Shown piece after piece: positions 7,759-14,867 of a stretch of DNA of 32,849 bases. Made by a program: the position numbers and the translations under genes. This DNA is from Nitrospiraceae bacterium (GTDB lineage: Bacteria > Nitrospirota > Thermodesulfovibrionia > Thermodesulfovibrionales > UBA1546). How positions within the stretch are numbered: position 1 is the first letter of the stretch; the number at the start of each line of letters is the position of its first letter. Under the pieces are notes generated by a model. That model made no database searches and was not told the DNA's origin. It was given only the letters and a program-made list of their open reading frames with translations. The stretch is from the NCBI GenBank assembly GCA_003599795.1, contig QZJQ01000027.1:1-32849 (forward strand), in the 5' to 3' direction.

Positions 7759-7812
7759 GTTTTCACTATGTTGTGTTTTCACTATGTTGTGTTTTCACTA
7801 TGTTGTGTTTTC
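7759..7812. repeat. 16 bp tandem repeat upstream of mnmE
   Basis: Three exact copies of GTTTTCACTATGTTGT (starting 7759, 7775, 7791) and a partial fourth (GTTTTC at 7807). The array ends 7 bp before the mnmE -10-like box, so copy number would change what lies in the -35 region. Confidence 0.95.
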
Positions 7813-7818
7813 CTAAGT

Positions 7819-7824
7819 TATACT
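7819..7824 (+). promoter_or_regulatory. -10-like box directly before mnmE
   Basis: TATACT ends seven bases before the mnmE ATG and no Shine-Dalgarno is present. No good -35 is visible; that position falls in the 16 bp tandem array. Confidence 0.4.
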
Positions 7825-7831
7825 ATTAATT

Positions 7832-9217
7832 ATGATTCCAGATGACACCATAGCCGCTATTTCAACACCTGCCGGAGAAGGCGGAATAGGCATTGTCAGG
7901 CTAAGCGGAAAAGACGCAATAAAAATAGCTGACAGGCTCTTTCATTCCTCTAAAGGCAAATCTCTTTCCGATTCAGCCTCTCACAAAATAATCTATGGCT
8001 TTATAAAAGACCCTGCCACAAATGAGACCGTGGATGAAGTTCTTGTTTCAATTATGCGCACGCCGAATACCTACACCAGAGAAGATATTGTAGAGATTAA
8101 CTGCCACGGCGGGATGTCGCCTCTGAGAGATGTGCTTGAACTTGCAGTTAAAAGCGGGGCGCGGCTTGCCGAACCCGGAGAGTTCACAAAAAGGGCCTTC
8201 TTAAACGGAAGGCTGGACCTCAGTGAGGCAGAGGCAGTGCTGGACCTCATAAGGGCAAAGACGGATGAGTCGCGCAGAATCGCTCTTGAACAACTGAGAG
8301 GAAAACTCTCTGAAAAGATTTTGAATCTCAGAGAGCAGATTACAAAGATATGCGTTTTCATTGAGGCCTACATAGATTTTCCTGAAGAGGACATAGAGCT
8401 TGCATCAAAGAAGGAGATTATTGAATCAGCAGAGACAATTCTGAAAGAGCTTGAGTCCCTTTTAAAAAGCTACGACGAAGGCAGATTTTTCAGAGAAGGG
8501 CTTGCAGCGGCAATCGTGGGAAAGCCTAATGTCGGAAAGTCTTCGCTCCTTAATGCGCTTCTCCAGAAAGATAGGGCTATTGTCACGGATACGCCGGGAA
8601 CAACAAGAGACACCATTGAAGAATATCTGAATATCAACGGCCTGCCGCTTCGCATAATTGACACGGCAGGCATAAGAGAATCGCATGACATGGCAGAGAA
8701 AGAAGGAGTTAAAAGAAGCATAAGAGCCATGGAAGATGCAGATTTGGTTATTGCAGTGGTTGACGGCAGCGAGCCATTGAAAGATGAAGACATAGAGATG
8801 CTTGAAAGGGTCAAGGATAAGAATACAATAACTACAATCAACAAGTCCGACATTTCATTCGAAGAGAACGCGCTCGCCTCACGCCTTTTGCTTTACTCCT
8901 CACATGTTCTGCGTATTTCCGCAAAACGCGGTGATGGACTGGAAGAATTGAAAAAAACTATCTTCCAGTCCTCGGTGAAAAACTGGAAAGAGCAGAAGGA
9001 AGGTGTTATAGTTACAAACCTCAGGCATAAGATTGCAATCCGGTCTGCCTATGATTCTCTAAAAAATGGAATTAAGGCAATTGAAACCGACAGGCCTCTT
9101 GAGATAATCGCAATTGAATTCAGGTCTATCCTTGATAGTCTCGGAGAGATTGTGGGCGCTGTAACAACAGATGATATATTGAACAGGATATTCAGCAATT
9201 TCTGCATAGGGAAATAA
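7832..9217 (+). CDS. mnmE: tRNA uridine-5-carboxymethylaminomethyl modification GTPase MnmE
   Basis: With MnmG, installs the carboxymethylaminomethyl group at wobble U34 of certain tRNAs. The 461 residues show the folate-binding N-terminal domain (DTIAAISTPAGEGGIGIVRLSG), a helical domain, and an inserted Ras-like G domain: G1 GKPNVGKSS (230-238), TPGTTRD (254-260), DTAG (277-280), NKSD. The invariant C-terminal CIGK (458-461) is intact. The ATG lacks a Shine-Dalgarno but follows a TATACT box, consistent with a leaderless message. Normally in the rpmH-rnpA-yidC-jag-mnmE neighbourhood; here separated from yidC by the toxin-antitoxin/lipoprotein block. Confidence 0.96.
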   Translation: MIPDDTIAAISTPAGEGGIGIVRLSGKDAIKIADRLFHSSKGKSLSDSASHKIIYGFIKDPATNETVDEVLVSIMRTPNTYTREDIVEINCHGGMSPLRDVLELAVKSGARLAEPGEFTKRAFLNGRLDLSEAEAVLDLIRAKTDESRRIALEQLRGKLSEKILNLREQITKICVFIEAYIDFPEEDIELASKKEIIESAETILKELESLLKSYDEGRFFREGLAAAIVGKPNVGKSSLLNALLQKDRAIVTDTPGTTRDTIEEYLNINGLPLRIIDTAGIRESHDMAEKEGVKRSIRAMEDADLVIAVVDGSEPLKDEDIEMLERVKDKNTITTINKSDISFEENALASRLLLYSSHVLRISAKRGDGLEELKKTIFQSSVKNWKEQKEGVIVTNLRHKIAIRSAYDSLKNGIKAIETDRPLEIIAIEFRSILDSLGEIVGAVTTDDILNRIFSNFCIGK

Positions 9218-9231
9218 AACATTCACATCAA

Positions 9232-9404
9232 GGCACTGCGGCTGGATTGAGGCAAGATTCACGGGTCTGTCAGAATGGGGGCTGAAGACGACACGAAGTG
9301 GAGCGGATAGCCACCGCATGGGACAGATAAAAGCTTAGTCTATAGCACAATGTCTGCACTTTAAAAAAGATAGTTTAATATTGCCAAAAGACAGATGCAG
9401 TGCC
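9232..9404. ncRNA. Possible structured element of unknown class
   Basis: The gap between the convergent ends of mnmE and the HARP gene contains nested complementary segments. GGCACTGC (9232-9239) pairs perfectly with GCAGTGCC (9397-9404). Inside, TCTGTC pairs with GACAGA, a GGGGGCT/AGCCACC stem follows, and there is a small CAC-gaa-GTG hairpin. I do not recognise an RNA family (not tmRNA, RNase P RNA, SRP RNA or a known riboswitch), and the strand is undecided. The pairing may be chance. Confidence 0.25.
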
Positions 9405-9421
9405 CTGCAAAAATTCCCGGC

Positions 9422-10036
9422 TTAGTGCGCTGCCGACATCTCAGCTTTTTTGATGGAGCTTTGAAGGTATTCTTTGAACTTGGCAGACACCAGCCATTTA
9501 ATCCCTAATTTTTCAGCCCATTTTATTATTCCCTGGTCTGCCGTTACCAGTAACGCATCAAGCTCCCTTGCAAGCAGGATAAGGTCCACATCTTCCTTGC
9601 TGTCAATAATGCCTTCCCTCAAGGCCTCCCGGTATTTTCTCCTCATGTCCTTAATAATATCTTCTTCGCCTGCTTTTGAAACGCCTCTCACAGCCTTTTC
9701 TGCCACCCTGAGCCCCTTATTAATCCTCTCTCTAATGTCTTCTATAAGTTCATAGAGCAGAAATGCAGGACATGTAAGCTCATGTTTCTTAGGTGGTTTT
9801 TGCTGAAGGTAAACGAGCAGGTCTCCCGATATATTTTCAGGCTGTATGAAATTAAGGAGTTCCTCAAATATGGATGGCGGCATATAGAACTCAAGGTGAG
9901 GAATCTGCGCTGCTAAAGAAAGGAAATTTTCAAGCGCCTCTGTAGGTGTCCTGCCGAAGCTCTCGCGAACCTCAGGATTTACAAAGAGGCTCGTATCCAA
10001 GACCACGGCGCCCTTTTTAAATTTTGCCTGAGCCAT
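9422..10036 (-). CDS. RNA-free ribonuclease P (HARP), PIN-domain 'RNA ligase partner' family
   Basis: A 204-residue PIN-like nuclease of the HARP (homolog of Aquifex RNase P) family, earlier named UPF0278 / RNA ligase partner (MJ0950-type). Members cleave the 5' leader of pre-tRNA without an RNA subunit. Seen here: VVLDTSLFVNPEVRESFG at the N-terminus, FYMPPSIFEEL, a charged helical middle (about 90-140), then IDSKEDVDLILLARELDALLVTADQGIIKWAEKLG. As I recall the Aquifex Aq_880 active site, it is Asp7, 138, 142, 160. Here Asp14, 145, 149, 167 match with a constant offset of seven. The start overlaps the end of lapAB by 20 bp, implying coupling. Whether it is the sole RNase P depends on rnpB and rnpA elsewhere. 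Confidence 0.87.
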   Translation of the reverse strand: MAQAKFKKGAVVLDTSLFVNPEVRESFGRTPTEALENFLSLAAQIPHLEFYMPPSIFEELLNFIQPENISGDLLVYLQQKPPKKHELTCPAFLLYELIEDIRERINKGLRVAEKAVRGVSKAGEEDIIKDMRRKYREALREGIIDSKEDVDLILLARELDALLVTADQGIIKWAEKLGIKWLVSAKFKEYLQSSIKKAEMSAAH

Positions 10037-11330
10037 GAAGTTTGAACGTATATGTATTCCAGTTATTGCAGCTCGGGCATCTGCCGGACCAGTCCTGTGA
10101 TGAGTAGCCGCAGGCTGAACACCAGTAAGGAAGCCGGAACGCTATTTTCATGTCAACAGCTTTTTTGAATTCCACTGCTGCCTTATCGCATTGATTTCGC
10201 CTGAGATAGAGGTCGCCCATTATCTGATAAAGTTCCGGTGACGCCATGCCGCTTGCATCAACATAAGAAAACGTTTCAAAGGCATCATCTATCATCTCAA
10301 GCCTGTAATAGAGTTTGCCAAGCAGAAATCTCAGCGCATGGTTCTGAGGCGTCTTTGACAGGCTGTTCACATAAAGCCTTATGAGCCTTGAAGGTTCCCC
10401 GATGCTTATCAAAAGGTCTTCAAGCCTTGCAAGAACTATCATGGACGCTGTCTGATCATAGCTTTTCTCAAGAAAATCTACGGCATCTTCTGACTCGCCT
10501 TCCCTGAGCATTACCTCGGCAAGCCCTATGTACGCCGGCACAAAATTCACATCCATCTTGAGCAGGGTCTTAAAAAGTTTCTTTGCCTTTTCAATATCCC
10601 CTCGTTCAAGGCTGTAACGGCCGTATTCATACTTATATCCGAGGAGGTTCATCTGCTCTCTCTGACGGTCTTTTTCAGTATGCTCATGTTTCAATATCGT
10701 CTTCTGGACATCAACAAGCTCATCCCATTTTTCATCCCTTTCAAGGATAGCCCTCTTTTTGTAGAGAGCGCTGAGGTTATCGGTATCTATGTCAAGTATC
10801 TTCTCTATGTAATTCAGCGCCTCTGCCCACCTTCCCGTTTTTTCCATCAGGTTTTCAAGAGAGAAAAGCACTTCGGGATTCTGCTGATTGGAAGCAAACG
10901 CCTTGTTATAAAAACCTGTTGCCTTCTGATATTCCTCTTCGGCAGATGCGATGTCTCCGAGCCTTAGCAGCGCGTCAAGATGTTTCGGATCTTCCGCAAG
11001 GATGCCTTCAAGCGATTCCCTTGCTTCATCCTCATTGTGAGCAAGAAGTGCATTCAGCGCCCTTGAATACATCTCCTGAACCCTTGCCTCTTTTTTCTGT
11101 TTGCGCTGATACTGAAGGTTATCTATAAAGCGTTTTGTGTCTCTTATGGTAAATACAATGAGCATCGCAAGCGCTCCTGCAACACTTGAAAAGAGTATCA
11201 GTGCTATCTTGGGAGTCTCATACGCGTCGCCGAAAGGTATCTTGATTGTTGTTATTTCCTGGTTGACATATGCAAAACCGCCAAGCCCGGCAAGAAAAAG
11301 TATGAATATGAATATTGCGATTTTACCCAT
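10017..11330 (-). CDS. lapB: LapA-LapB fusion: TPR heat-shock/LPS assembly regulator
   Basis: A 437-residue inner-membrane protein. The N-terminus (about 1-62) has two membrane helices with a VNQEITTIKIPFG turn as in LapA/YciS (DUF1049). It is followed by a coiled region and many TPR repeats (about 85-390). The end is the LapB/YciM rubredoxin-like knuckle, Cys404-X2-Cys407 and Cys418-X2-Cys421 (context WCSACGY, RCPSCNNW). In E. coli LapB with LapA directs FtsH to degrade LpxC, setting the rate of lipopolysaccharide synthesis; there they are two genes, here one. It implies an LPS outer membrane. Downstream of rsfS by 2 bp and overlapping the HARP gene. Confidence 0.85.
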   Translation of the reverse strand: MGKIAIFIFILFLAGLGGFAYVNQEITTIKIPFGDAYETPKIALILFSSVAGALAMLIVFTIRDTKRFIDNLQYQRKQKKEARVQEMYSRALNALLAHNEDEARESLEGILAEDPKHLDALLRLGDIASAEEEYQKATGFYNKAFASNQQNPEVLFSLENLMEKTGRWAEALNYIEKILDIDTDNLSALYKKRAILERDEKWDELVDVQKTILKHEHTEKDRQREQMNLLGYKYEYGRYSLERGDIEKAKKLFKTLLKMDVNFVPAYIGLAEVMLREGESEDAVDFLEKSYDQTASMIVLARLEDLLISIGEPSRLIRLYVNSLSKTPQNHALRFLLGKLYYRLEMIDDAFETFSYVDASGMASPELYQIMGDLYLRRNQCDKAAVEFKKAVDMKIAFRLPYWCSACGYSSQDWSGRCPSCNNWNTYTFKLHGSGKI

Positions 11331-11332
11331 TG

Positions 11333-11647
11333 TCAGTTATGGCCCTTTCCTTCTGCGTGTATTCTTGGCGCATCAAGCCAGAGTTTTTCAAGCTGATAGT
11401 ATGCCCTTGTTTCTTCTTCAAACACATGAATAATGATATCTCCGTAGTCCATTAAAACCCAGTGGCTGTAATTCAGCCCTTCAATTCCCGCAGGACGAAT
11501 GCTTTTTTTTGAAAAGTCCTCTTCTATTGCTCCGGCAATTGCCCTGACCTGAGTTGTGCTTTCTCCCGAACAGATAACGAAATAATCTGCAATGATGGAC
11601 AATCCTTTCAGCTCAAGGACAAGCACATCCACGGCTTTCTTGTCCAT
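11333..11647 (-). CDS. rsfS: Ribosomal silencing factor RsfS (Iojap family)
   Basis: Binds L14 of the 50S subunit and blocks subunit joining under starvation. The 104 residues from the only ATG show DKKAVDVLVLELKGLSIIADYFVICSG, then YSHWVLMDYGDIIIHVF and YYQLEKLW, all typical. The frame is open further upstream and encodes LIKSKAKALAAAKIA, which matches the usual first helix. A strong GGAGGGGAGG ribosome site lies at 11701-11710, but no ATG, GTG or TTG sits between it and 11647. The true start may therefore be a rare codon (an in-frame ATA at 11687-11689) or a base may be missing. The usual neighbour nadD lies upstream, and lapB follows 2 bp on. Confidence 0.9.
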   Translation of the reverse strand: MDKKAVDVLVLELKGLSIIADYFVICSGESTTQVRAIAGAIEEDFSKKSIRPAGIEGLNYSHWVLMDYGDIIIHVFEEETRAYYQLEKLWLDAPRIHAEGKGHN

Positions 11648-11716
11648 TGCTATCTTTGCTGCTGCAAGGGCTTTGGCTTTACTTTTTATTAAAGGATTAT
11701 CCTCCCCTCCATATTG

Positions 11717-11793
11717 GAGTTAAAAGTTAGAAGTAAAAAGTTAAAAGTTCTTAAGCCTGAAACTCTTAATTCTCAACTTTCAACTCTTAACTT
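11717..11793. repeat. Inverted array of AAGTT-type units between nadD and rsfS
   Basis: Two 33 nt arms (11717-11749 and 11761-11793) built of degenerate GTTAAAA/AGTTAGA units. They are complementary at about 24 of 33 positions around an 11 nt loop. The right arm contributes the last codons of nadD (KVKS). No U-run follows on either strand, so it is not an ordinary terminator. Confidence 0.8.
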
Positions 11794-12445
11794 TATAAAT
11801 CTTATGAGTAATTATATAGGATTCAACTTCTTCTGGCAATAGGTTTTTTATGCTTTTGCCGCGTTTTACCATCTTTCTTATGCCGGTTGCCGATACCTCA
11901 ATGGGCGTGATGCGCATCATTATCACTTCCCTCCCGCTCTTTAATTTTGTTTTATACTGCCCGAGTTTTGCGCTATCAAGTTTTTTGAGGATGCTTTTAT
12001 TTATCTTCAGGTACGGCGAAGAGGCAAGTCCTGCGAATTTAAAGGCCGGCCTTGAGACGATAATGAAATCCGCAAGGCTGACAAGCCTCTCAGGCTGCCA
12101 CCAGTTGGGGATGTCAATAAAAGCATCAATGCCGGCTATAAAGTAAAGCCTTGCCCCGGGATAGATACAGCGCAGTTTTTCAATGGTATCTACGGAATAG
12201 GATTTATCTTTCTTTTTGTATTCAATATCAGAAACAGCAAAAAAACGGTTTTTAGATACGGCAAGCTTCACCATCTTATACCTGTGCTTCGCGTCCGCAA
12301 GTTCTGTATCCTTAAGCGGCGGGTTGCCTGACGGCACAAAGATAATCTTATTGAGCCCGAGTTTTTCCCTCACCTCTACTGCGGCAGTGAGATGCCCGTA
12401 ATGAACAGGGTTAAACGTCCCGCCGAATATGCCGAGTTTCATCAT
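11780..12445 (-). CDS. nadD: Nicotinate-nucleotide adenylyltransferase
   Basis: Adenylates nicotinate mononucleotide to deamido-NAD. It opens with KLGIFGGTFNPVHYGHL carrying the nucleotidyltransferase HYGH motif (15-18). It has the substrate segment PSGNPPLK, SYSVDTIEKL, the FIAGIDAF strand and the C-terminal EVSATGIRKMVKRG (ISSTxIR-like) motif. A GAGGG sequence precedes two adjacent ATGs; either could start. The final residues run into the repeat array, which seems to have replaced the original C-terminal codons. Upstream of rsfS, the usual order. Confidence 0.94.
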   Translation of the reverse strand: MMKLGIFGGTFNPVHYGHLTAAVEVREKLGLNKIIFVPSGNPPLKDTELADAKHRYKMVKLAVSKNRFFAVSDIEYKKKDKSYSVDTIEKLRCIYPGARLYFIAGIDAFIDIPNWWQPERLVSLADFIIVSRPAFKFAGLASSPYLKINKSILKKLDSAKLGQYKTKLKSGREVIMMRITPIEVSATGIRKMVKRGKSIKNLLPEEVESYIITHKIYKVKS

Positions 12446-12801
12446 CCTCGTCCCTCAATTACCGCATCTGAGAAAGGGGAACCCTTTGATTTTTTACCGG
12501 ACTTAGGCTGCAAGGGGGGCTTGTAAAAACTTGGCAAAATTATTTTGCCCACCTGCAATAATCTCAACAAAAAAGATTGAAGCTTTTTTTTGCGGGTCGC
12601 CTTCGTTGCCATGCAGTTAATTATTCATGCATGAGACCACATTGTCAAGGCAGAGGGGAGAGGTAAATTTCAGAGAATTCACGGAAAAAGCAAAAAATCA
12701 CTCCTGCTGACTTTTTTTAGGATTCTTTGATAAAATCTTCTTGTGATGCAAACGCTTTTAAGCAATATAGCTGAAATGGTTTTACACGGAAAGGAGAAAG
12801 T
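12446..12801. other. 356 bp intergenic region between nadD and the OsmC gene
   Basis: No gene seen. It holds a perfect GGCAAAA-TTA-TTTTGCC hairpin (12533-12549), an A/T-rich AAAAAAG...CTTTTTT hairpin (12569-12589) and the divergent promoters of nadD and the OsmC gene. Neither hairpin sits after a gene end, so they are not obvious terminators. Confidence 0.5.
12707..12736 (+). promoter_or_regulatory. Candidate promoter of the OsmC-like gene
   Basis: CTGACT (12707-12712), 18 bp spacer, TAAAAT (12731-12736). It leaves a leader of about 60 nt before the AAGGAG ribosome site. Moderate match only. Confidence 0.35.
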
Positions 12802-13260
12802 ATGGAAAAAGAATCATTAGACCTTACAGGTTATAAGGAAAAGATACCGCCTGTAAACAAGGGCGCTTTAACATGGGAAAAGGAGTTGATATTTCACGGC
12901 AGGACTCAGCGGGGCGAAGAGGTTGATTATGACGCTGAATTCCAATGGGGATGCTCGCCTACAGAAACCTTATTAATGAGCGTTGCAGGATGCCTTGCGA
13001 TAGATGTAGTGTCATTTCTGCGGAAGATGAAGGCGGAAATAACAAGCTTTAAGATTGATTATTCGGGCGAGAGAAATCTCACGCCGCCGCAATACTATAA
13101 GACTATGGAGATGGTCATAAATATCTCAGGGAAAAACATTACGCCCAAGAAGATGGACAGGGTTATAGCTCTCTCTCAGGAGAAATACTGCTCTGTTTAT
13201 CATTCGCTGAGAAAGGACATCAAGGTTGATGTGAAATATAATATAACCAATGAGGGTTAG
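12802..13260 (+). CDS. OsmC/Ohr-family protein
   Basis: A 152-residue OsmC-fold protein. The family detoxifies organic hydroperoxides through two cysteines; here Cys64 (SVAGCLAIDV) and Cys130 (EKYCSVYHSL) sit in the two conserved positions, with an extra Cys51. The N-terminal beta sheet and the ITPKKMDRVIALSQEKYC helix are typical of the YhfA-like OsmC branch, in which substrates are less certain than for Ohr. The ATG has a good AAGGAG site. Not in an obvious operon. Confidence 0.88.
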   Translation: MEKESLDLTGYKEKIPPVNKGALTWEKELIFHGRTQRGEEVDYDAEFQWGCSPTETLLMSVAGCLAIDVVSFLRKMKAEITSFKIDYSGERNLTPPQYYKTMEMVINISGKNITPKKMDRVIALSQEKYCSVYHSLRKDIKVDVKYNITNEG

Positions 13261-13416
13261 TATGATTTGGATAGACACCATACAGCATTCTCGCTCATTC
13301 TCGGTCTATCGCCCTCCGAGGAATTTTCCCTCTTTATTTTTCAAATATAGTTTAAGGAATATCGGTAAAATAAAACCGCTCAAATACTATATGGTGCCTA
13401 TCTTTGTTTAAACAGC

Positions 13417-13863
13417 ATGAGTAAGAAATCAGCCATATTGCTTTTCCTTTTAATCATTTCTCCGGTGCTTATCTATTTCCTCTGGCCCTCTGATGAGGCA
13501 AGAATTAAAAAACTCATCAAAGAAGGCGCAACAGCAGTAGAAAAAGAAGAGATTGATAATGTCATGGCAAAGGTTTCGTTCAGTTATCAGGATGAAAAGG
13601 GACTTACTTACATACTTATTAAAAAAGTGCTTGAAAGCCAGTTCAAATCTCTTTCAGGCATAAAGATAGAATATGAAAACCTAAGAATAGAGGTAAAAGA
13701 AAAACTGGCAACTGCTGAATTTGACCTCCGTGTTATCGCAACTATCGGAAGCCGGACAGGCTATATCATCGGCGACCTCCAGACCCCTGCGCGCATAAAA
13801 CTCTTCCTTGAAAAAGAGCGCACGACATGGCTTGTGATAAAGACCGAGGGAATTATATCTTAA
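13417..13863 (+). CDS. Membrane-anchored small protein, NTF2/SnoaL-like, function unknown
   Basis: A 148-residue protein with one N-terminal membrane helix (about 5-23) and a periplasmic domain. The pattern of an N-terminal helix pair (EARIKKLIKEGATAVEKEEIDNVMAKV) followed by a curved beta sheet ending TTWLVIKTEGI suggests an NTF2-like fold; no catalytic residues can be named. Its end overlaps the 3' end of pdxA by 11 bp in convergent orientation. The 156 bp before it contain nothing I can assign. Confidence 0.7.
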   Translation: MSKKSAILLFLLIISPVLIYFLWPSDEARIKKLIKEGATAVEKEEIDNVMAKVSFSYQDEKGLTYILIKKVLESQFKSLSGIKIEYENLRIEVKEKLATAEFDLRVIATIGSRTGYIIGDLQTPARIKLFLEKERTTWLVIKTEGIIS

Positions 13864-14827
13864 GCCTTGCCGCCAGTTTTATTGCCTCAAGCATGCTTGC
13901 CGGGTTGGCAATTCCTTTCCATGCAATGTCATAAGCAGTTCCGTGGTCAGGTGAGGTCCTGATAATCGGCAGCCCGACTGTTACATTCACCCCCTGCTCA
14001 AATGCAATCATCTTTAAAGGAATAAGTCCCTGGTCATGATACATGCAGACAACCATATCAATCGCCCCTTTGTATGCTTTATGGAAGACTGTATCAGGAG
14101 GATAGGGGCCTGTTACCGGTATCCCAAGTTTCTTTGCCTCTTCAATTGCAGGGATAATATCATTTTTTTCTTCGTCTCCGAATATGCCTGCTTCTCCGGC
14201 ATGGGGATTTAATCCTGCGACTGCAATCCGTGGATTTTTTATATCCAGCATATCGCACGCCTTTTTTGCAAGCCGGATTGTCTTTAATATGCTTTCTTTT
14301 TTAATCATAGCCGGAACGCTTTTAAGAGATGTGTGTATTGTGACGAGTATCACCTTTAAATCGCCTCCGATGAGCATCATCGCATAATCTTTTGTGCCTG
14401 TAAGCTCGGCAAGCATTTCAGTGTGGCCATGCCATTTCATGCCTGCCATCTTCAATACCTCTTTTGAAATAGGTGCAGTGACAATAGCGTCAACTTTTTT
14501 CTTCAGGGCAAGTTCAACAGCCTTCTTGATATAACTCACACACGCCCTGCCATTTTCAGCAGCGGGTTTTCCTCTTTCAAATTTTTTAATCTCTCCTATG
14601 TCAATAAGCTCTATTGTCCCTGCCGCTGCCTTTGATTCATCAGAAGAGTTTATAATCCGCAATTTCAGCGGAAGTTTGAGCAGGCTTATTGCCTCTTCCA
14701 TAACAGTGCGGTCACCAATGACAACAGGCGTGCCGCAGCCGCGTATCTCGGCGCAGTAAAGAGCTTTGGCAATTATCTCAGGCCCGATTCCTGCTGCATC
14801 ACCCATTGTTATCGCAATCTTTTTCAT
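13853..14827 (-). CDS. pdxA: 4-hydroxythreonine-4-phosphate dehydrogenase PdxA
   Basis: NAD-dependent dehydrogenase of DXP-dependent pyridoxal phosphate synthesis. Signature segments are MKKIAITMGDAAGIGPEI at the N-terminus, VTAPISKE, MKWHGHTEML with the metal-binding His, VAGLNPHAGEAGIFGDEE, MYHDQGLIPLK and ISPDHGTAYDIA-like IRTSPDHGTAYDIA. I place the start at the ATG that begins the conserved N-terminus; an ATG four codons upstream (14839) is possible. Neither has a Shine-Dalgarno. The gene diverges from selB with only about 40 bp between starts and overlaps its convergent neighbour by 11 bp. Confidence 0.93.
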   Translation of the reverse strand: MKKIAITMGDAAGIGPEIIAKALYCAEIRGCGTPVVIGDRTVMEEAISLLKLPLKLRIINSSDESKAAAGTIELIDIGEIKKFERGKPAAENGRACVSYIKKAVELALKKKVDAIVTAPISKEVLKMAGMKWHGHTEMLAELTGTKDYAMMLIGGDLKVILVTIHTSLKSVPAMIKKESILKTIRLAKKACDMLDIKNPRIAVAGLNPHAGEAGIFGDEEKNDIIPAIEEAKKLGIPVTGPYPPDTVFHKAYKGAIDMVVCMYHDQGLIPLKMIAFEQGVNVTVGLPIIRTSPDHGTAYDIAWKGIANPASMLEAIKLAARLKI

Positions 14828-14855
14828 TGTCTTATACATATAAAGATTACTACAA

Positions 14856-14861
14856 TATAAT
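14856..14861 (+). promoter_or_regulatory. -10-like box directly before selB
   Basis: A consensus TATAAT ends six bases before the selB ATG, and there is no Shine-Dalgarno. The -35 region is poor. It suggests a leaderless selB transcript. Confidence 0.45.
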
Positions 14862-14867
14862 GAATTT

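Noticed and set aside
9059-9319. An 86-codon minus-strand frame over the end of mnmE and the following gap
   Set aside because: Mostly antisense to the conserved MnmE C-terminus, with no ribosome site or recognisable domain.
12569-12589. Rho-independent terminator
   Set aside because: AAAAAAG/CTTTTTT arms contain a single G:C pair each and no gene ends before it on either strand.
12745-12820. A 20-codon open frame overlapping the start of the OsmC gene
   Set aside because: ATG to TAG without a Shine-Dalgarno and with no compositional sign of coding or attenuation; likely chance.
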